Shown here: positions 44,793-52,677 of the stretch, one piece after another
Layout: each line of letters starts with the position of its first letter
How positions within the stretch are numbered: the first letter of the stretch is position 1
NCBI GenBank assembly: GCA_023389045.1
Contig: JAEWEZ010000014.1
Span: 1-64,000, forward strand
Reading direction: 5' to 3'
DNA length: 64,000 nt
Source of the DNA: Actinomycetes bacterium
Lineage (GTDB): Bacteria; Actinomycetota; Actinomycetes; Actinomycetales; Dermabacteraceae
Notes under the pieces: model-generated
Seen by the model: the letters and a program-made list of their open reading frames with translations, nothing else
Database searches by the model: none
Told to the model about the DNA's origin: nothing
Translations under genes and position numbers: made by a program

Positions 44793-44894
44793 GGCCGGGA
44801 ATGCGTGGAAACTACTCTTTCGTACAAAGGTGGTTCTGACCCAGGCCGGGAATGCGTCGAAGCTTCTCTTTCGTACAGCGGTGGTCCTCACCCA
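44793..44894. repeat. 51-bp tandem repeat, two copies
   Basis: Unit GGCCGGGAATGCGT followed by GAA-CT-CTCTTTCGTACA and GGTGGT-CT-ACCC. The copies at 44793-44843 and 44844-44894 differ at about nine positions. A third, strongly diverged copy may follow (ATGCGCCGAAGCATCGCTTACCGG). Confidence 0.85.
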
Positions 44895-45096
44895 GGCCAC
44901 GGATCACCACATGCGCCGAAGCATCGCTTACCGGTGCAGTTTGCATGTGGACCTACTGGGCGTCCGTATTCACCACCACCCCTCACTTACCCGTAGCTAC
45001 ACGGAGTTCACCCTCGGGCCCCCAAGTGCTCACCTATAGCCCTTAACCTGGAGTCGGCTTCGGCTACCGGTCCTCGACGAGATCGGCAGCTGGCCC

Positions 45097-45180
45097 CACC
45101 TGGTCCGGCCTCGCCGGGTTCAACCTCACCTGGTCCGGTCTTGGCTAGTTCGACCTGCTTTGGTCATCCCCGGTTCTCGT
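45097..45180. repeat. 30-bp degenerate tandem repeat
   Basis: CACCTGGTCCGGCCTCGCC..GTTCAAC at 45097 recurs at 45127 (CACCTGGTCCGGTCTTGGC..GTTCGAC) and more weakly at about 45157. Confidence 0.6.
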
Positions 45181-45217
45181 CTCATGCAGGCAGTGTGTGT
45201 TTTGCGAACGCGGATAA

Positions 45218-45896
45218 GACCACGAAGCGTGCGAGCTGTCGAATCTGAATGAGGTGCAGTTTGCTTTCACCGATGCCTCGGCATCGCGGGAAGAGGCTTC
45301 CCTGTGGTCGGGGGAGATCGTGAACTACACCGAGTGGGTGCATCTTGCGGTGGTGGGTGATCCTTCCACGGGTATCGCCACCCTGTATGTGGATGGGGTG
45401 CCCATGCTGCGCAACGCCGGTGGCGTGTCGGGCCTCGCGCATGATGCGGGTCTGCCGTGGCTCATGGGCGCGGGTACCTATGGTGGCGTGCGTGATTCCG
45501 GTTTCGTGGGCTGTATCGGGGAGACCCGGGTGGTGGATCGTGCGATTGGTCCGGAGGAGTGGCTGACCGCGCGCGCCCCCCCAGGATGCGCCTGAGAACC
45601 CCGAGCAGCCGGCACCTGAGCAGCCGGAGCAGCCGGAGAAACCGGAAAATCCGGGTGCTCCGGAAAAGCCTGAGCAGCCCAAGGATCCGAAGGATCCCGG
45701 TCAGCCCGGTTCCCCCGGGAGTGGTTCTGATGCGGGTACCCCTGGAGAGAAGGGGCCCGACGGGGCAGCATCTGATGATCCTCTGGCACGGACCGGCACG
45801 ATGGCTCTTCCCGTGGGCCTGGCTGCCGCTGCGCTGGTCGTGAGCGGAGCGGTCATGCTTGTGCTGCGCCGCCGTCGCACCGTGCACCGCGGCTAG
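45218..45896 (+). pseudogene. Remnant of a LamG-domain, LARTG-anchored surface protein, frameshifted at a C7 tract
   Basis: The first frame (45218-45595) encodes the C-terminal half of a LamG/concanavalin-like domain: EWVHLAVVGDPSTGIATLYVDG, then GFVGCIGETRVVDRAIGPEEW. It dies after a run of seven C (45576-45582). In the frame one base away the sequence continues as PQDAPENPEQP, a Pro/Glu/Lys stalk, LARTG (from 45783), a hydrophobic helix and LRRRRTVHRG, ending with TAG at 45894. Removing one C joins both parts perfectly. The upstream side is cut by a stop at 45215 with no start or signal peptide, so the gene appears truncated as well. Confidence 0.8.
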
Positions 45897-45903
45897 TGCC
45901 GGC

Positions 45904-45939
45904 CCGGAGCCCCAGCTGCCGCAGCGGCTGGGGCTCCGG
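45904..45939. terminator. Hairpin after the surface-protein remnant
   Basis: CCGGAGCCCCAGC (45904-45916) and GCTGGGGCTCCGG (45927-45939) form a perfect 13-bp stem, 8 nt after the remnant's TAG. It is presumably the terminator of the formerly intact gene. Confidence 0.75.
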
Positions 45940-45967
45940 CACACAGCACGCGACCCCCGCAGCAACA

Positions 45968-46002
45968 CGCGACCCCCGCACCGTGACGGTGCGGGGGTCG
46001 CG
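45968..46002. terminator. Hairpin downstream of rplI
   Basis: CGCGACCCCCGCACCG (45968-45983) and CGGTGCGGGGGTCGCG (45987-46002) form a perfect 16-bp stem with a TGA loop, 40 nt from the rplI stop. The left arm (CGCGACCCCCGCA) is also directly repeated 18 nt earlier. Confidence 0.8.
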
Positions 46003-46041
46003 TATCAGGTGGCGATCCGAGGATCACCGGAGGTCTTCGCC

Positions 46042-46512
46042 TCAGGCCTTCTGGGAGCCCTTGGCGGCGACAACCTGGATCAGCAGGTTCGCGAAGACGT
46101 CATCGTGCAGACGCACGGTGGCCTTGTGCTCGCCCAGCGCCTTGATGGCGGCGGGGAACTCCACGGCGCGACGGTCGATCTGCTTCTCGAAGGTCTTGGC
46201 AACGCCCTCGGCCACCTCGGTGGAGGTGACAGCGCCGAACAGGCGGCCGTTCTCCCCGGCGCGCTCGGCGATGACGATCGGCTTGGACTCGAGGGTCGCC
46301 TTCAGCGCCTGTGCCTCTTCGAGGCTCTCGATCGCACGCTTGCCGCGGGCGGCACGCATCTGGTCGAGCTGGCGCTGGCCGCCCTTGGTCCACGGGGTCG
46401 CGAGACCGCGGGGCAGCAGGTAGTTGCGGGCGTAGCCGTCCTTGACTTCGACGACGTCGCCGGCGGCACCGAGACGAGAAACCTCATGGGTGAGGATGAG
46501 CTTGGTGGTCAT
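46042..46512 (-). CDS. rplI: 50S ribosomal protein L9
   Basis: A 156-residue L9. The N-terminal RNA-binding domain reads LILTHEVSRLGAAGDVVEVKDGYARNYLLPRGLA, the family signature. The connecting helix and a C-terminal domain (SKPIVIAERAGENGRLFGAVT) follow. Slightly longer than the usual 148-150. Last gene of rpsF-ssb-rpsR-rplI; a strong hairpin follows. Confidence 0.98.
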   Translation of the reverse strand: MTTKLILTHEVSRLGAAGDVVEVKDGYARNYLLPRGLATPWTKGGQRQLDQMRAARGKRAIESLEEAQALKATLESKPIVIAERAGENGRLFGAVTSTEVAEGVAKTFEKQIDRRAVEFPAAIKALGEHKATVRLHDDVFANLLIQVVAAKGSQKA

Positions 46513-46534
46513 GGTGACTGGTTCCCTTCCTCGC

Positions 46535-46771
46535 TCAGCGACCGGAGGTCGAGTACGGCAGCAGGGCGATCTCGCGGGCGTTCTTCACGGCCTTCGCGAT
46601 CTTGCGCTGCTCCTGGACGGTCACGCCGGTGACGCGGCGCGCGCGGATCTTCCCGCGATCGGAGATGAACTTCCGCAGCAGGGCGGCGTCCTTGTAGTCG
46701 ACGGTCTCGAGACCCGCCGCCTCCAGCGGGTTCTGCTTCTTCTTCGGCTTACGAAGAACAGGCTTAGCCAT
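46535..46771 (-). CDS. rpsR: 30S ribosomal protein S18
   Basis: A 78-residue S18 with [20 protein letters not shown] and the RNA-binding block [29 protein letters not shown]. It lies 22 nt upstream of rplI and 118 nt after ssb. No CxxC zinc motif at the N-terminus ([13 protein letters not shown]), so this is the zinc-free form. A second, zinc-containing copy is common in actinobacteria and may exist elsewhere. Confidence 0.98.
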   Translation of the reverse strand: MAKPVLRKPKKKQNPLEAAGLETVDYKDAALLRKFISDRGKIRARRVTGVTVQEQRKIAKAVKNAREIALLPYSTSGR

Positions 46772-46889
46772 CGTGGTGCTCCTTCTTTCTCAACGGAGCC
46801 CGGGCGTGCACCCGGGATGGAATGAATGAATGGTTTGATGCGGCCTTCGCCGCGTGGTGGGGCCGTGGCCCGTCGGACCGATCCGAGGA

Positions 46890-47465
46890 TCAGAACGGCG
46901 GATCGTCGTACCCACCCTGGTTGCCACCGCTGAAACCGCCCTGGTTTCCGCCACCGCCCCACGGATCGTCCGCGGGCTGCTGGTTGTTGCCGTAACCACC
47001 CTGGTTGCCGCCGTAGCTGCCACCCTGGTTGCCGCCGCCGTAGCCTCCCTGGCCACCGCGACCACCCTGGTTGCCGCCACCGAAACCGCCGCCACCGCCG
47101 CGCTGCACCTTATTGGGCTTCGCGGTGGCGTAACGCAGAGAGGGGCCGATCTCGTCGACTTCCATCTCAATCACGGTGCGGTTGTTGCCGTCGCGATCGG
47201 TGAAGGAACGCTGCTTCAGGCGGCCCTGTGCAATCACGCGGCTGCCCTTTTCGAGGGACTCCGCAACGTTCTCAGCGGCATCACGCCACAGGGAGCAGCG
47301 CATGAACAGCGCATCGCCGTCCTTCCACTCTCCGGCCTGACGGTCGTAAATGCGGGGGGTGGACGCGATCGTGAACGACGCAACAGCCGCACCGGACTGC
47401 GTGAAACGCAGTTCGGGGTCGGCGGTGAGGTTGCCGATAACGGTGATAGTGGTGTCGTTCGCCAT
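46890..47465 (-). CDS. ssb: Single-stranded DNA-binding protein
   Basis: A 191-residue SSB. The OB-fold occupies residues 1-115 ([44 protein letters not shown]). A Gly/Asn/Gln-rich linker with GGNQGG repeats follows, then the acidic protein-interaction tip DDPPF. ATG at 47465 has AGGAGC upstream; the frame is open to 47552 but that part is not SSB-like. It binds ssDNA in replication and recruits repair proteins through the tip. Middle of the S6-SSB-S18-L9 operon. Confidence 0.97.
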   Translation of the reverse strand: MANDTTITVIGNLTADPELRFTQSGAAVASFTIASTPRIYDRQAGEWKDGDALFMRCSLWRDAAENVAESLEKGSRVIAQGRLKQRSFTDRDGNNRTVIEMEVDEIGPSLRYATAKPNKVQRGGGGGFGGGNQGGRGGQGGYGGGNQGGSYGGNQGGYGNNQQPADDPWGGGGNQGGFSGGNQGGYDDPPF

Positions 47466-47610
47466 GGATGCTCCTGTGGTTGCGGGACTGCTGGTGCTTA
47501 GATCACGCGGGGATTCGATGATGTCTCTCATCGTTTCCCGGAGGTCTGACAAACAAGAGCTTCTGCGAGCAGATGCTCCGGTGAGTCGGTGAGTCAGCGG
47601 TGGACCGCGG

Positions 47611-47904
47611 TCACTTCTTGTCGTCGAGGCGCATCAGCTTGGTGCGCAGGACAGACTCGTTCAGGCCGAGCTGACGATCCAGCTCCTGGGCGATTGCAGA
47701 CGTCGCGGTGAAGGTCAGGACGATGTAGATGCCCTCAGCCTTCTTGTCGATCTCGTAAGCGAACTTCCGCTTGCCCCAGACGTCCACCTCGTCGACGGTC
47801 CCGCCCTCGGCGGGGATGACCTGGATGAGCTTCTCGAAGGTGCCGCTCACGGTCCGCTCGTCGACGGACGGATCGAGGATCACGACCATTTCGTACTTGC
47901 GCAT
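47611..47904 (-). CDS. rpsF: 30S ribosomal protein S6
   Basis: A 97-residue S6, starting [19 protein letters not shown] with the [24 protein letters not shown] core that contacts S18 and 16S rRNA. ATG at 47904 has AGGAGGTGGG 9 nt upstream, an excellent ribosome site. First gene of the operon. In many bacteria S6-S18 binds its own leader; I did not identify the corresponding motif here. Confidence 0.98.
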   Translation of the reverse strand: MRKYEMVVILDPSVDERTVSGTFEKLIQVIPAEGGTVDEVDVWGKRKFAYEIDKKAEGIYIVLTFTATSAIAQELDRQLGLNESVLRTKLMRLDDKK

Positions 47905-48132
47905 GTTCTGGTACCCACCTCCTGTGGTCTTCGCGGCCACGGTCCTTCCGTGGCAGGAGGGTTCATGCCATCCGTTCCGCAGGCCGGTCGGCACACGGCA
48001 CGGACCGCACCAGCCTACCCCTGCCTCAGACAGGCGGCCAGGGGGCGGTCTGCGCTGGGGGACGGATCACAACCCCCGCCCAGTGCGCGGCCCTCGCAGC
48101 CAGTGGCCACCCCACTCTTGCCTCAGCAGTGC

Positions 48133-50775
48133 TCAGTTCCCCGGGGGCCTGGTCGGCGCGGGCCGTTCCCCTCCGCCACGCCCGGAACCATTCCCGGAAC
48201 CATGCCCGCGGGGCTGATCCGACGGAGCCGGCTTGGTGGGTCGCTCATTGTCGCCCGGATCCTCCGGCGGCTCCTCCGAAGGGCCTTCCGACGGGGCCGG
48301 TTCCGTGCTCGGCTTCGGTTTCTTGCTCTCGGTGGGCTTTTTCGAGGGCTGCTGCGACGGGCTCGGCGATTCACTGGGCTGCTCGGTGGGCGAGGGCTCG
48401 CGCTCGGGGCGTTCGCGATCATTCGAGCTTCCGCGGTCGTCATCGTCGTCACGATCGCGTGTCTTTTTCTCGTTGTTCAGCCGCACTTCCTCCGGGAAGT
48501 CCAGCTTTTCCTGCCCCTCCAGAGCGGGCGCCATGATCGCGCCCCACAGCTCGGTGGGGAAGGTGGCGCCGGAGATGTACCGCTCGCCACCCCAGGGGGT
48601 CAGCGGTTCCTCACCCTTGCCGTCCTTCGTCGGCTGGAACATTCCCACGGCGGTCACGAGCTGCGGGGTGAAGCCCACGAACCACGCGGAGCGGAAGCTT
48701 TCGGAGGTGCCGGTCTTACCGGCCACGGGCCGGCCGTCCATGATTCCGCGCAGTTTTCGAGCCGATCCCTTGGTGGTCGGTCCCTGCAGTGCCACGGTCG
48801 CATTGATCGCCACTTTTTCGTCGATCACGCGCTCGTCTTTGGTTTTGTGCTCGTAGCGCACTTCCCCGTCGGGGCCGGTGACCTTCTGCACCATGTAGGG
48901 CGTGCGACGCACCCCGCCGGTTGCCACGGTCTGGTAGACACCCGCCATTTCCAGCACGGTCGGGGAGGCACTGCCGAGCACATTGGTGGCATCGTCATTC
49001 AGACCCGGGGTTTTTTCGGGCAGGCCGAGCTTCACGGCGGTTTCGCGGGTGCGCTGAGGCCCAATCTCCAGGTTCATCTCCACGAAGGCCGTATTGATCG
49101 AGTTCGTGGTCGCCTTTTCGATGTCCACGCGGCCATAGGAGATGTCATTGAAGTTTTTGATCTTGAGGTTGCCGCGGAACTTCTTGGGCGAGTTTCCATC
49201 CCAGCGCGAGTGCAGCGACTGCCCGTCTTCCAGCGCCGCGATCAGCGTGAAGGTCTTAAAGATCGAGCCGGCCTGCATACGCGACTGGGTGGCGTCGTTG
49301 CGCGGCTGGTGCACATAGTCGGGGCCGCCATACATGGCCCGGATCGCGCCCGATGAGGGATCCAGGGTCACGGTGCCGATGGCATTGCGTTCGGGGCGTT
49401 GACCGAGGCCGGCAACGGCTTCCACCGTCGTGCCCTGCAGACGCCGATCGATCGTGGAGATCACGGTGAAACCACCGGTATCGATCTGCTCTTCGGTCAA
49501 GCCCTGGCGTTCCAGCTCGCGGTGAATGTACTTGAGCAGGTAGCCATTGGTTCCGCCGTAGACGTTCTTACGGCGCGGCTCGATCGTCTCAGGGAACTGC
49601 ATAGCCTCGGCCTCATCGCGGGTGAGGCTTGCGGTTTCGTTCACCTGGCGGGAGATCACGCGGTCCCACAGGCGTGTGGCTTTCTGCGGGTTCTTCGCGG
49701 GGTCGTAGGCGGAGGGCGCCGGGATCACCGCCACCAGAAGCGCGGCTTCTTCGTCGGTGAGGTCCTTTGCGTCTTTCCCGAAGTACGCCTTGGCAGCTTC
49801 CTGCACGCCGTAGGCGCCGCGGCCGAAGTAGATCGTGTTGAGGTATCGGGTGAGGATCTCGTCCTTGGAGAGTTCCTGGTCGATCTTCAGCGCCATCACC
49901 ATTTCCTTCACCTTCCCCCAGTAGGAGGTGTTAGTGCCGGTGTGGTAGCGCTCCACGTACTGCTGCGTGATGGTCGAGGCACCCTGTCGGGCACCACCGC
50001 GGATGTTATTGATCAGGGCTCGCACAATGCCCTTCGGGGAGATGCCACGGTTTTCGTAGAAGGTGGAGTCTTCACTGGCCACCACGGCATCTTTAATGTT
50101 TTGGGGGATCTGCTCAGAGGGCAGGATGGTGCGGTTGTAATCCGAGAAGGAGCCCATCTCGGTTTTGCCATCCGCAAAGTAGACGCGGGTGGTTTGGGCG
50201 GTGGCCACCGCGGATTCCTCGGGAACGTCGGTGGAGGCGTACAGCCAGAAGGAGAATCCAACTCCCGCCAGAATCATTAGCGCGCAGGCGGTGGCGAGCA
50301 GACGGAAGGAGGGCAGCCAGCGCCACAGCCCTTTTTTCCCGGCGCGCGGGTAATTGAGCATGTTGGTCGCGGCGACTTTTTTCCCGGCCGCGCTTTTTCC
50401 TCCGGCGGCCATGACGCGGGTCTGCACCGCATGGCGCGAGTTCGCGCTGAGGTGGGTGGTATCCCGCACGACGCGCCGGGTGGATTTCCCCGTGGGTTTC
50501 CCCGTGGATTCCGCGCCCGAAGCGGCAGCACCGGAGCGGGCTGCGCTGCGGGGACTCGGCTGGGCACCCTTCTGCTGCGAGCGGCCGGCTCCAGCCCCGC
50601 CGGTACGGGCGGTGCGGCTGGTTCCCTTCACCTCACCGTCGCCCGACGCCTTGGAGGATCGACGTTTCGGGGTCGATCCCATCGATCCATTCGCCGCGCG
50701 GCGCACACCGCTGGCGCGACGACGCCCCCCGCCGGAGGACGGGGTCGAGCGGGAAGAGCCTCGGGAATCGCTCAC
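48133..50775 (-). CDS. Class A penicillin-binding protein (transglycosylase/transpeptidase)
   Basis: An 880-residue bifunctional peptidoglycan synthase. The cytoplasmic tail of about 155 residues is Arg/Ser/Gly rich, followed by one transmembrane helix near 155-180. The GT51 domain has ASEDSTFYENRGISPKGI with its catalytic Glu and QGASTITQQYVERY. The transpeptidase domain has MQAGSIFKTF (SxxK serine), NSIN (SxN) and AGKTGTSE (KTG). A Pro/Ser/Glu-rich tail of about 120 residues ends the protein. It matches PonA-type enzymes of actinobacteria, whose tails are often regulatory. Monocistronic. Confidence 0.96.
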   Translation of the reverse strand: MSDSRGSSRSTPSSGGGRRRASGVRRAANGSMGSTPKRRSSKASGDGEVKGTSRTARTGGAGAGRSQQKGAQPSPRSAARSGAAASGAESTGKPTGKSTRRVVRDTTHLSANSRHAVQTRVMAAGGKSAAGKKVAATNMLNYPRAGKKGLWRWLPSFRLLATACALMILAGVGFSFWLYASTDVPEESAVATAQTTRVYFADGKTEMGSFSDYNRTILPSEQIPQNIKDAVVASEDSTFYENRGISPKGIVRALINNIRGGARQGASTITQQYVERYHTGTNTSYWGKVKEMVMALKIDQELSKDEILTRYLNTIYFGRGAYGVQEAAKAYFGKDAKDLTDEEAALLVAVIPAPSAYDPAKNPQKATRLWDRVISRQVNETASLTRDEAEAMQFPETIEPRRKNVYGGTNGYLLKYIHRELERQGLTEEQIDTGGFTVISTIDRRLQGTTVEAVAGLGQRPERNAIGTVTLDPSSGAIRAMYGGPDYVHQPRNDATQSRMQAGSIFKTFTLIAALEDGQSLHSRWDGNSPKKFRGNLKIKNFNDISYGRVDIEKATTNSINTAFVEMNLEIGPQRTRETAVKLGLPEKTPGLNDDATNVLGSASPTVLEMAGVYQTVATGGVRRTPYMVQKVTGPDGEVRYEHKTKDERVIDEKVAINATVALQGPTTKGSARKLRGIMDGRPVAGKTGTSESFRSAWFVGFTPQLVTAVGMFQPTKDGKGEEPLTPWGGERYISGATFPTELWGAIMAPALEGQEKLDFPEEVRLNNEKKTRDRDDDDDRGSSNDRERPEREPSPTEQPSESPSPSQQPSKKPTESKKPKPSTEPAPSEGPSEEPPEDPGDNERPTKPAPSDQPRGHGSGNGSGRGGGERPAPTRPPGN

Positions 50776-50997
50776 GGATGCTCCAAATCTGCCGGGGGCA
50801 CGGACGGATCCTGCACATGGGGAATACGGGACCCGGTTTTCCAGTATGCGCAGCCAGGCACGGCGCAGGGAACGGCCCCTTGGTCACTCTCACACCGTGC
50901 ACACGGGACCTTCGCATTCCCTGTGACGCGCTGATCAGTGTGTTGTCCGCGCGTGGGGCCGACGGGGCCGCGTATTCCTGCTGCCCAACCTCACTGC

Positions 50998-52527
50998 TCA
51001 GCCCTGCTGCTCAGCCCACCAGGCGCGTAGCTCCTCCTCGGCACGCTCCGGCCCAAGCGGTCCACGCTCCATGCGCAGCTCCAGCAGATGCTTGTAGGCC
51101 ATACCCACCTCACGCCCCGGCGCCAGGCCCAGGATCTCCATAATCTGGTTCCCGTCCAGGTCAGGGCGGATCTTGCCGATTTCTTCCTGCTCGGCGAGCT
51201 GCGCGATTCGACGTTCCAACTCGTCGTAAGCCGTCGCGAGGCGGCGGGCCTTACGACGGTTGCCGGTGGTCACATCGGCGCGGCTAAGGCGATGCAGATG
51301 TTCGAGCAGATCGCCGGCATCGGCCACATACCGTCGGACCCCCGCATCCGACCACGGCGCCTCCGCGTACCCGTGGAAGCGCATATGCAGCTCCACCAGG
51401 CGCGCCACCTTCTTCGTGGTGTCCTTATCGAAGGTGAGGGCCTTCATGCGCTTCACCGTCATCTTCGCCCCCACGGTTTCGTGGAAACGGAAGGTGACCA
51501 CCCCGCCCGGCTCGAAGCGTCGAGTGGCGGGCTTGCCGATGTCGTGCAGGAGGGCAGCGAGGCGCAGCACCAGGTCCGGGGCTTCGCAGGGGCCACCGGA
51601 GCCGGCCGGGCTCTCCAGGTCAATCGCCTGCTCCATGACCGTCAGGGAGTGTTCGAAAACGTCCTTATGGCGGTGGTGCTCGTCGATCGTGAGTTTCAGG
51701 GCCGGCAGTTCGGGCAGCACATGCTCGGCAAGCCCCAGGTCGGTCATGAGTTCCAGGGCCCGACGGGGATGCGCCCCAAGGATCAGGCGGGTCAGTTCCT
51801 CCCGCACACGCTCCGCCGAGACGATGGTGATCCTCTCGGCGAGCGCTTCAACGGCCGCAGCGGTTTTGTCTTCCAGGTCGAAACCGAGCTGAGAGACGAA
51901 CCGCACGGCGCGCATCATGCGCAGCGGATCATCGTCAAAGGACTGTTCAGGGGCGACGGGGGTGCGCAGAACCTGTGTGGCGAGGTCTTCGAGGCCGTTG
52001 AAGGGGTCCACGAGTTCCAGGGAGGGCAGACGCACCGCCATCGCATTGACGGTGAAGTCCCGACGGGAGAGGTCCCCGTGGAGGGTGTCACCGTAGACCA
52101 CCCGAGGTTTGCGGCTGGAGGGATCGTAGGACTCGGTGCGGTAGGTGGTGATTTCGACCTTCACGCCGTTGCGTACCCCGCCGAGGGTTCCGAACTCGCG
52201 GCCCATATCCCAGATCGCGCCGTCCTTGGTCCAGGTGCGCAGGATCTCTTCGGTCTGTTCGGGGCGGGCGGAGGTGGTGAAGTCGAGGTCGGCGCTGGAG
52301 CGCCCGAGGACGGCGTCTCGTACGGGGCCGCCCACCAGGGCGAGTTCGTGTCCGGCCGCATCGAAGCGGCGGCCGAGGTCGTGGATTTCCTCCGAGAGGG
52401 CGTGGAACATGGAGGCGGCGCGGGTGCGCGCCACGGCCAGGCGCTGCTGGGCGTCGGTCGGGTCGCTCGCAGATGCTCCCTCGGCAGTGGGATCGACGAC
52501 CTCGGGGTTGGGGGTGGAGAAGGTCAC
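50998..52527 (-). CDS. cca: CCA tRNA nucleotidyltransferase
   Basis: It adds or repairs the 3' CCA of tRNAs. The head has ELALVGGPVRDAVLGR and SADLDFTTSARPEQ (metal Asp pair), then GDLSRRDFTVNAMA and DDDPLRMMRAVRF. The C-terminal half has an HD domain (LRLAALLHDIGKPATR) typical of the actinobacterial and mixed-class enzymes. I chose the GTG at 52527 because GGACAGGAC lies upstream; ATG at 52593 is possible but lacks a ribosome site. Needed here because the tRNA-Leu gene lacks an encoded CCA. Divergent from the DUF6049-type gene, as near many actinobacterial origins. Confidence 0.95.
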   Translation of the reverse strand: MTFSTPNPEVVDPTAEGASASDPTDAQQRLAVARTRAASMFHALSEEIHDLGRRFDAAGHELALVGGPVRDAVLGRSSADLDFTTSARPEQTEEILRTWTKDGAIWDMGREFGTLGGVRNGVKVEITTYRTESYDPSSRKPRVVYGDTLHGDLSRRDFTVNAMAVRLPSLELVDPFNGLEDLATQVLRTPVAPEQSFDDDPLRMMRAVRFVSQLGFDLEDKTAAAVEALAERITIVSAERVREELTRLILGAHPRRALELMTDLGLAEHVLPELPALKLTIDEHHRHKDVFEHSLTVMEQAIDLESPAGSGGPCEAPDLVLRLAALLHDIGKPATRRFEPGGVVTFRFHETVGAKMTVKRMKALTFDKDTTKKVARLVELHMRFHGYAEAPWSDAGVRRYVADAGDLLEHLHRLSRADVTTGNRRKARRLATAYDELERRIAQLAEQEEIGKIRPDLDGNQIMEILGLAPGREVGMAYKHLLELRMERGPLGPERAEEELRAWWAEQQG

Positions 52528-52677
52528 GTGGGGTCCTGTCCAGCTCGTGAAATCCAGCGGTTGTCCAGCAGGAGCGCGGGTGCCGTCGGGCATAACGGGC
52601 CGCAGGGCGTGCAATATGGCGACGGGCACGCCGCCGACCTGTACGGTATAACCGTAGCGGCCGCCTACAGTGGCACC

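Larger units (their letters stand above)
44583..45217. other. Gene-free stretch with three minisatellites
   Basis: 635 nt between tRNA-Leu and the surface-protein remnant. It holds a 14-bp repeat (44721-44757), a 51-bp repeat (44793-44894) and a 30-bp repeat (about 45097-45180). No frame has support, although the 51-bp unit is a multiple of three and stays open. Confidence 0.75.

Noticed and set aside
52605..52630. GTGCAATATGGC resembling the hairpin-repeat tip
   Set aside because: No flanking palindromic arms or T-tract; a chance match.
51088..52677. 5' extension of the DUF6049-type gene opposite the CCA-adding enzyme
   Set aside because: Overlaps a clear gene on the other strand; the signal peptide begins at ATG 52678 after a TATAAC box.
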